The translations under genes and the position numbers were made by a program. A stretch of 11,145 nucleotides of DNA from Bacteroidota bacterium (GTDB lineage: Bacteria; Bacteroidota; Rhodothermia; Rhodothermales; UBA10348): assembly GCA_018623785.1 (NCBI GenBank), contig JAAZVD010000024.1, forward strand, positions 1 to 11,145, given 5' to 3'. Positions 7,518 through 11,145 of the stretch are shown here, piece after piece. The notes beneath the pieces were generated by a model. It was not told the DNA's origin. It was given only the letters and a program-made list of their open reading frames with translations, and did not search any database. Within the stretch, counting starts at the first letter, position 1; each line of letters starts with the position of its first letter.

Positions 7518-7538
7518 CTGAAGGTTTGCTTCCTTCAG
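7518..7538. promoter_or_regulatory. 7-bp perfect inverted repeat in the divergent intergenic region
   Basis: CTGAAGG (7518-7524) and CCTTCAG (7532-7538) flank a 7-nt TTTGCTT loop in the 54-bp gap between the SCP2-R2lox start (7513) and the oxidoreductase start (7568). It could be an operator shared by both genes or a hairpin in the R2lox leader. No clear -35/-10 pairs were found in the gap. Confidence 0.45.
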
Positions 7539-7567
7539 AATACCTTGTCCATCAACGAAAAGCCACC

Positions 7568-9241
7568 GTGGACAGACGACATTTCATACGTACCACAGCC
7601 GGCGCCATTCTTACCAGTCCCCTTGCCTTTAGCGGCTGCTCATCAGACGGACTTAAGGGAGATGTCGTGATCATCGGCGCCGGGACAGGCGGTGTGGCTG
7701 CCGCGCTTGCCGCCGCCGAGCGGGGTCTCTCCGTCATCCTGACCGATGAGATGCCCATCCCCGGCGGGCAGCTGACCAGTCAGGGTGTGCCACCGGACGA
7801 GCATCAATGGATCGAAGAGCAAGGCGCGCCGGCATCGTACCGCGCCTTCCGACAGCAGGTGCGCGCAGCCTATACCCGGGAATGGAAGGCGTCGGAGGAT
7901 CTCCTCAACCCCGGAGCGTGCGGGGTATCCCGCATCTGCCACGCCCCGTCTGTGGCAACGAGCGTACTCCAGGATATGCTCAGCCAGTACGGACGGCGCA
8001 TCCGCTTCCTGCCTTTGTGCGTGCCGGAGGTGGCGGGCGGGCACCGGGACCATATCGATGTGATCCAGATGCGATCGCTTGTCGATGGCAGCACCTTCCA
8101 TCTGGAGGCGCCCCTTTTCATTGACGCTACCGAACGCGGTGACCTTCTGCCTCTGACCGGAGCGGAATACGTGACAGGCAGCGAGGGGCAGGCGGCCTAC
8201 GGCGAGCCGCATGCAACGGCAGAGCCGGATGCGACCAATGAACAGGCCTTCACGTGGTGCGCAGCCATCGGATTCGACCCGGCATTCGACCCAACCCGTC
8301 AGGCAACACCGGCCGGCGTCGACGAGGCCCTTCTTCAACCGCCGGCGTCATATGCGTACTGGCGGGACTACGTGCCGGCGCTCATGCCATCATGGCCGGG
8401 TACCTTGCTGGACCTCTCCTACTCGAACCCCATCACGCTCGAGCCCCGACGGCTGGATTTCGATCCACGACCGGACGCCGAGACCGAGCGCTTCAACCTT
8501 TGGGCCTACCGACGGCTGCAGCAGGCGGGGCGCTCCTGGCCCGTCAGCGGCGGAGTTACGTTGCTCAACTGGCCCCAGAACGACTATCTGGAGGAGCGAT
8601 TGATAGATGTCACCGAGACCGAGCGTATCGGACACGAGGAAGCTGCAAAAGATCTGACCCGAAGCCTGATCCATTGGCTGCGCACAGAGGTGGAGCGACC
8701 CGATGGCGGGCGCGGATGGCCGGGTATCCACCCGATGCCCGGTATTCTGGGTACGGATGATGGACTGGCTATGGCCCCCTACATACGCGAAGCCCGGCGC
8801 ATCCGCGCCCGCACCACCGTACACGAGCACCACGTGGGACAACAGGCCCGCCAAGCTGTGGGACTGACGGAGGCTGAACATTTTCCCGACAGCGTAGGCG
8901 TCGGATACTACCGTATCGATCTGCACCCCTCCACGGCGGGAGATAACTACATTGACGTAGCGGCCCTGCCCTTTGAGATCCCGCTTGGCGCCCTGCTACC
9001 CATCCGGATTGAAAACCTGGTGGCCGCCTCGAAAAACATCGGCACCACCCACATCACCAATGGATGCTATCGGTTGCACCCGGTCGAATGGAGTATCGGC
9101 GAGGCGGCCGGCGCTTTGGCTGCCCTGTGTAAGAAGACGGGCGAACGTCCACCTGCCATTCATGGATCGCCAGCACAGATTGAAGCGTTGCAGCGGGACC
9201 TCACAAGTGGAGGCGCCCAGCTGCGCTGGCAATTTGACTGA
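7568..9241 (+). CDS. Tat-exported FAD-dependent oxidoreductase (FAD_oxidored type)
   Basis: 557 residues from the GTG at 7568. The N-terminus DRRHFIRTTAGAI is a twin-arginine signal (R3-R4), followed by a hydrophobic stretch and a lipobox-like FSGC (Cys24), so it is probably a folded, cofactor-loaded protein exported by Tat and lipid-anchored. The Rossmann motif is DVVIIGAGTGGVAAALAAAE (GxGxxG at 37-42), followed by PGGQLTSQGV (65-74), DATERGDL (186-193), and a C-terminal FAD-contact block beginning KNIGTTHITNG and ending in EAAGALA (489-518). This pattern is typical of the FAD_oxidored family (PF12831-like), whose members are often loosely labelled 'xanthan lyase' without biochemical support. 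The substrate is unknown. A TTG at 7460 would place the start inside the divergent gene and bury the Tat signal, so the GTG is preferred. It is probably co-transcribed with the Spy-like gene 8-26 bp downstream. Confidence 0.88.
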   Translation: MDRRHFIRTTAGAILTSPLAFSGCSSDGLKGDVVIIGAGTGGVAAALAAAERGLSVILTDEMPIPGGQLTSQGVPPDEHQWIEEQGAPASYRAFRQQVRAAYTREWKASEDLLNPGACGVSRICHAPSVATSVLQDMLSQYGRRIRFLPLCVPEVAGGHRDHIDVIQMRSLVDGSTFHLEAPLFIDATERGDLLPLTGAEYVTGSEGQAAYGEPHATAEPDATNEQAFTWCAAIGFDPAFDPTRQATPAGVDEALLQPPASYAYWRDYVPALMPSWPGTLLDLSYSNPITLEPRRLDFDPRPDAETERFNLWAYRRLQQAGRSWPVSGGVTLLNWPQNDYLEERLIDVTETERIGHEEAAKDLTRSLIHWLRTEVERPDGGRGWPGIHPMPGILGTDDGLAMAPYIREARRIRARTTVHEHHVGQQARQAVGLTEAEHFPDSVGVGYYRIDLHPSTAGDNYIDVAALPFEIPLGALLPIRIENLVAASKNIGTTHITNGCYRLHPVEWSIGEAAGALAALCKKTGERPPAIHGSPAQIEALQRDLTSGGAQLRWQFD

Positions 9242-9249
9242 CTCGTCCC

Positions 9250-9831
9250 ATGAACAGAGACCTTTCCATGCGCGCACTGATCCTTTCCCTTCTCCTGGTA
9301 TCGATACCATCTGCTCATGCCCAGACTCAGGGCCTGACGTCGGCTTATGCGGGTATGGAGACCAGGGACATCAAGGCTCTGTCCGAAGCGGATATCCAGG
9401 GTCTTCTTTCAGGTGCCGGAATGGGATATGCCATGGCTGCCGAGCTGAATGGTTATCCAGGGCCCAAGCACGTCCTTGAACTGGCCGCCGAGCTGGTCTT
9501 GACCGACGAGCAACGCGAGCAGACTGAAGCGCTCTTCAGCGCCATGCAAGCTGAAGCCATCGTCCATGGAAAAAAGCTGATCGCTCTCGAAGCCAAGCTT
9601 GATGACACTTTTGCCTCGAATACAGCGGACGCAGACCTGATTCTGGCTCTGACCGCCGAGATCGGCGCCGTGCAGGGCAATCTGCGCGCCGTGCACCTGA
9701 GGACCCATCTGGAAATGACGCCCATTCTCAGCATGCATCAGCGCCACCGCTACGAGCAGCTGCGCGGCTACGGAGAGGGTGGTATGGACCACTCCAACAT
9801 GGATCATTCCAACATGGATCACGACCACTGA
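9250..9831 (+). CDS. Spy/CpxP-like periplasmic protein with His/Met-rich tail
   Basis: 193 residues from the ATG at 9250; the ATG at 9268 (MRALILSLLL) is an equally plausible start. A Sec signal peptide ends at AHA-Q (about residue 24). The mature protein is mostly helical, with LTDEQ (84-88) and a second LSMHQ (160-164), resembling the paired LTxxQ motifs of Spy/CpxP periplasmic chaperones and metal-stress proteins. The tail GGMDHSNMDHSNMDHDH carries four His and three Met residues in a repeated M-D-H-S-N unit, similar to copper-binding repeats in CopB/PcoB-type proteins, so Cu or another soft metal is a likely ligand (inference). It follows the FAD oxidoreductase closely and is convergent with feoB 27 bp away. 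The chaperone-family call is moderate; the exact role is open. Confidence 0.78.
   Translation: MNRDLSMRALILSLLLVSIPSAHAQTQGLTSAYAGMETRDIKALSEADIQGLLSGAGMGYAMAAELNGYPGPKHVLELAAELVLTDEQREQTEALFSAMQAEAIVHGKKLIALEAKLDDTFASNTADADLILALTAEIGAVQGNLRAVHLRTHLEMTPILSMHQRHRYEQLRGYGEGGMDHSNMDHSNMDHDH
9784..9828 (+). repeat. In-frame 15-bp tandem repeat coding for MDHSN
   Basis: Two full copies (9784-9798 and 9799-9813) of ATGGAYCAYTCCAAC plus a partial third make the metal-binding-like tail of the Spy-like protein. A multiple-of-three unit lets the copy number vary without a frameshift. Confidence 0.75.
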
Positions 9832-9858
9832 TCCACCAGCGGCGCACCCATCAGGACA

Positions 9859-11145
9859 TCATCCCCAGCCCAGTGCCTGCCCACCCTGATAGATGATGAG
9901 GGAAAAGAGATAGGCCAGCCCCGTCATGTAAAGCCACATGACAAAGGGCCATTTCCAGGAGTTCGTCTCACGGCGGGCAATGGCCAACGTGCTCATGCAC
10001 TGCAGGGCCAAAACGAAAAATACCAGCAGGCTGACGGCCACCAGGGGCGTGTACACGGGAGAGCCGTCTTCATACGTGTCTGCCTTGAGCTGCTCGCGTA
10101 GCAGAGGACTGTTCTCATCGACATCCCCCACGCTGTAAATCGTTGCCAGCGCCGAAATAATCACTTCTCGGGCTGCAAAGGCTGAAATAATGCCTGCCGA
10201 CATCTTCCAGTCAAAGCCCAGGGGCCGCATGACAGGCTCAATGAAATGACCCATTCGCCCGATGGCTGAACGCTCCACCTGCCAGGCAGCAATCCGGTTG
10301 TCCACCAAGAGCGTTTCCCTTCCGAACTGCTCTTCCACCATCTGTGCAGCCAATTCGGGGGTCACCCCATCCGCCCTCAAATCCTGCGCCCGCTCCGTCA
10401 TGGCCGCCTCCAGGGTCGCTCGCTGCTGCAGCAGATCCGCACTAGGCTCGGTGCGCGGAAAGGTAGCCAGTACCCACAGGATGATGGACATCCCAAAGAT
10501 GATCTTGCCGGCTCGGACGACAAAGGCCTTCGAGCGGTCCACCATCCGCCACAGAATCTGTTTCATCCGTGGCATGCGATAGGGCGGCAATTCCATGGCA
10601 AAAAAGGAAGCATCCCCCTTGTTGAACACGAAGCGGCGCAAAACGAACGCTGCCACGAAGGCCATGACCGTACCCAGAAGATACATTGAAAACATGGCGA
10701 CGCCCTGCCACGTGAAAATGCCCAACACCGTGCCTGTCGGTAAAAAGGCGGCAATGAAGAGCGTGTAGACCGGGAGACGCGCCGAGCAGCTCATGAGCGG
10801 TGCCACCATGATCGTAATCAGCCGGTCGCGAGGATTGGCCAGGGTTCGTGCGGCCATGATACCGGGGATGGCGCAGGCAAAGGAGGAGAGCAGCGGTACC
10901 ACGGATCCACCCGACAGCCCAACCTTGTTCATGAGACGATCCATGATGAAGGCTGAGCGGGCCATGTATCCGGTATCCTCCATTAGGCCGAGAAAGAAAA
11001 AGAGCAAGAGTATCTGCGGCAGGAATATGACCACATTGCCCACGCCGGCAATGACGCCATCCACGATCAGGTCTGTCAGCATTCCGCCCGGCGCTACGGT
11101 CCGGAACGAACCCCCCAACACCGCCACACCGCCCTCAATCAGATC
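9859..11145 (-). CDS. feoB: Ferrous iron transporter FeoB, C-terminal membrane part (truncated by window)
   Basis: 429 residues are visible; the frame remains open through the right edge, so the start and the N-terminal G-protein domain lie outside. The membrane part has FeoB hallmarks: GVGNVVIFLPQILLLFFFLG followed by MEDTGYMARSAF, the first gate core SSFACAIPGIMAARTL with its conserved Cys (visible residue about 91), PLMSCSARLPVY (Cys about 120), the second gate SAFAAREVIISALATIYSVG, and QCMSTLAIARRET near the end. A charged, probably helical loop of about 60 residues between the two gate domains (near FPRTEPSADLL to AAWQVERSAIG) is usual in Bacteroidota FeoB. It imports Fe2+ across the inner membrane, driven or gated by GTP. 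It is convergent with the Spy-like gene, with a 27-bp gap and no intrinsic terminator that I can see. Fe supply could serve the R2lox upstream, but co-regulation is not shown. Confidence 0.96.
   Translation of the reverse strand, partial: DLIEGGVAVLGGSFRTVAPGGMLTDLIVDGVIAGVGNVVIFLPQILLLFFFLGLMEDTGYMARSAFIMDRLMNKVGLSGGSVVPLLSSFACAIPGIMAARTLANPRDRLITIMVAPLMSCSARLPVYTLFIAAFLPTGTVLGIFTWQGVAMFSMYLLGTVMAFVAAFVLRRFVFNKGDASFFAMELPPYRMPRMKQILWRMVDRSKAFVVRAGKIIFGMSIILWVLATFPRTEPSADLLQQRATLEAAMTERAQDLRADGVTPELAAQMVEEQFGRETLLVDNRIAAWQVERSAIGRMGHFIEPVMRPLGFDWKMSAGIISAFAAREVIISALATIYSVGDVDENSPLLREQLKADTYEDGSPVYTPLVAVSLLVFFVLALQCMSTLAIARRETNSWKWPFVMWLYMTGLAYLFSLIIYQGGQALGWG

Noticed and set aside
7460..7567. 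TTG start at 7460 for the FAD oxidoreductase
   Set aside because: It would overlap the divergent SCP2-R2lox start and place 36 residues before the twin-arginine signal. The GTG at 7568 gives a normal Tat N-terminus.
7643..8338. Minus-strand open frame of 231 codons inside the FAD oxidoreductase
   Set aside because: Antisense shadow of a high-GC gene; no recognisable motif.
9832..9858. Possible terminator between the Spy-like gene and feoB (CTGAT/ATCAG arms at 9828-9855)
   Set aside because: Only five pairs around a 17-nt loop and no U-tract on either strand.

Overview
The window is a chromosomal-looking stretch of moderately GC-rich DNA, most likely from a Bacteroidota-related bacterium in the Rhodothermota/Balneolota range. 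The best evidence is a secreted subtilase that ends in a type IX secretion (T9SS) sorting domain of the 'NYPNPFNP ... GVYFYQL' type. Start regions mostly lack strong Shine-Dalgarno sequences, which fits that group. One promoter nevertheless matches the sigma70 consensus almost perfectly (TTGACA-17-TATACT), unlike the usual promoters of classical Bacteroidia and Flavobacteriia. The taxonomic call is an inference from these features.

Layout, left to right. (1) 1-731: a truncated YceI-family gene and a MarR-family regulator, both on the minus strand. A palindrome GTGTT-N2-AACAC occurs in front of yceI (two tandem copies) and in the spacer of the marR promoter, which points to an autoregulated marR-yceI unit. 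(2) 834-2735: a long-chain acyl-CoA synthetase on the plus strand, running tail to tail with an 8-bp stop-region overlap into (3) 2728-5871: a 1047-residue secreted S8 peptidase with C-terminal Ig/FN3-like domains and a T9SS signal (minus strand). (4) 6047-6212: tRNA-Pro(CGG), a bidirectional intrinsic terminator, and an exact 18-bp repeat of the tRNA 3' end inside a hairpin, possibly an integration scar. (5) 6230-9831: a divergent cluster. On the minus strand is an SCP2-R2lox fusion, that is, a sterol-carrier lipid-binding domain joined to an R2-like ligand-binding oxidase with every metal and crosslink residue present. On the plus strand are a Tat-signal FAD-dependent oxidoreductase and a Spy/CpxP-like periplasmic protein with a His/Met-rich tail. 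(6) 9859-11145: the membrane half of FeoB (ferrous iron transporter), minus strand, cut by the window edge.

Two loose themes link the genes. One is lipid handling: YceI-like lipocalin, acyl-CoA ligase, and an SCP2 domain on an oxidase whose characterised relatives bind a fatty acid. The other is redox and metal: Fe/Mn oxidase, flavoprotein, a putative metal-binding chaperone, FeoB. The most unusual item is the SCP2-R2lox fusion divergently paired with an exported flavoprotein. No CRISPR array, phage, transposase, toxin-antitoxin or recognisable defence system was seen.
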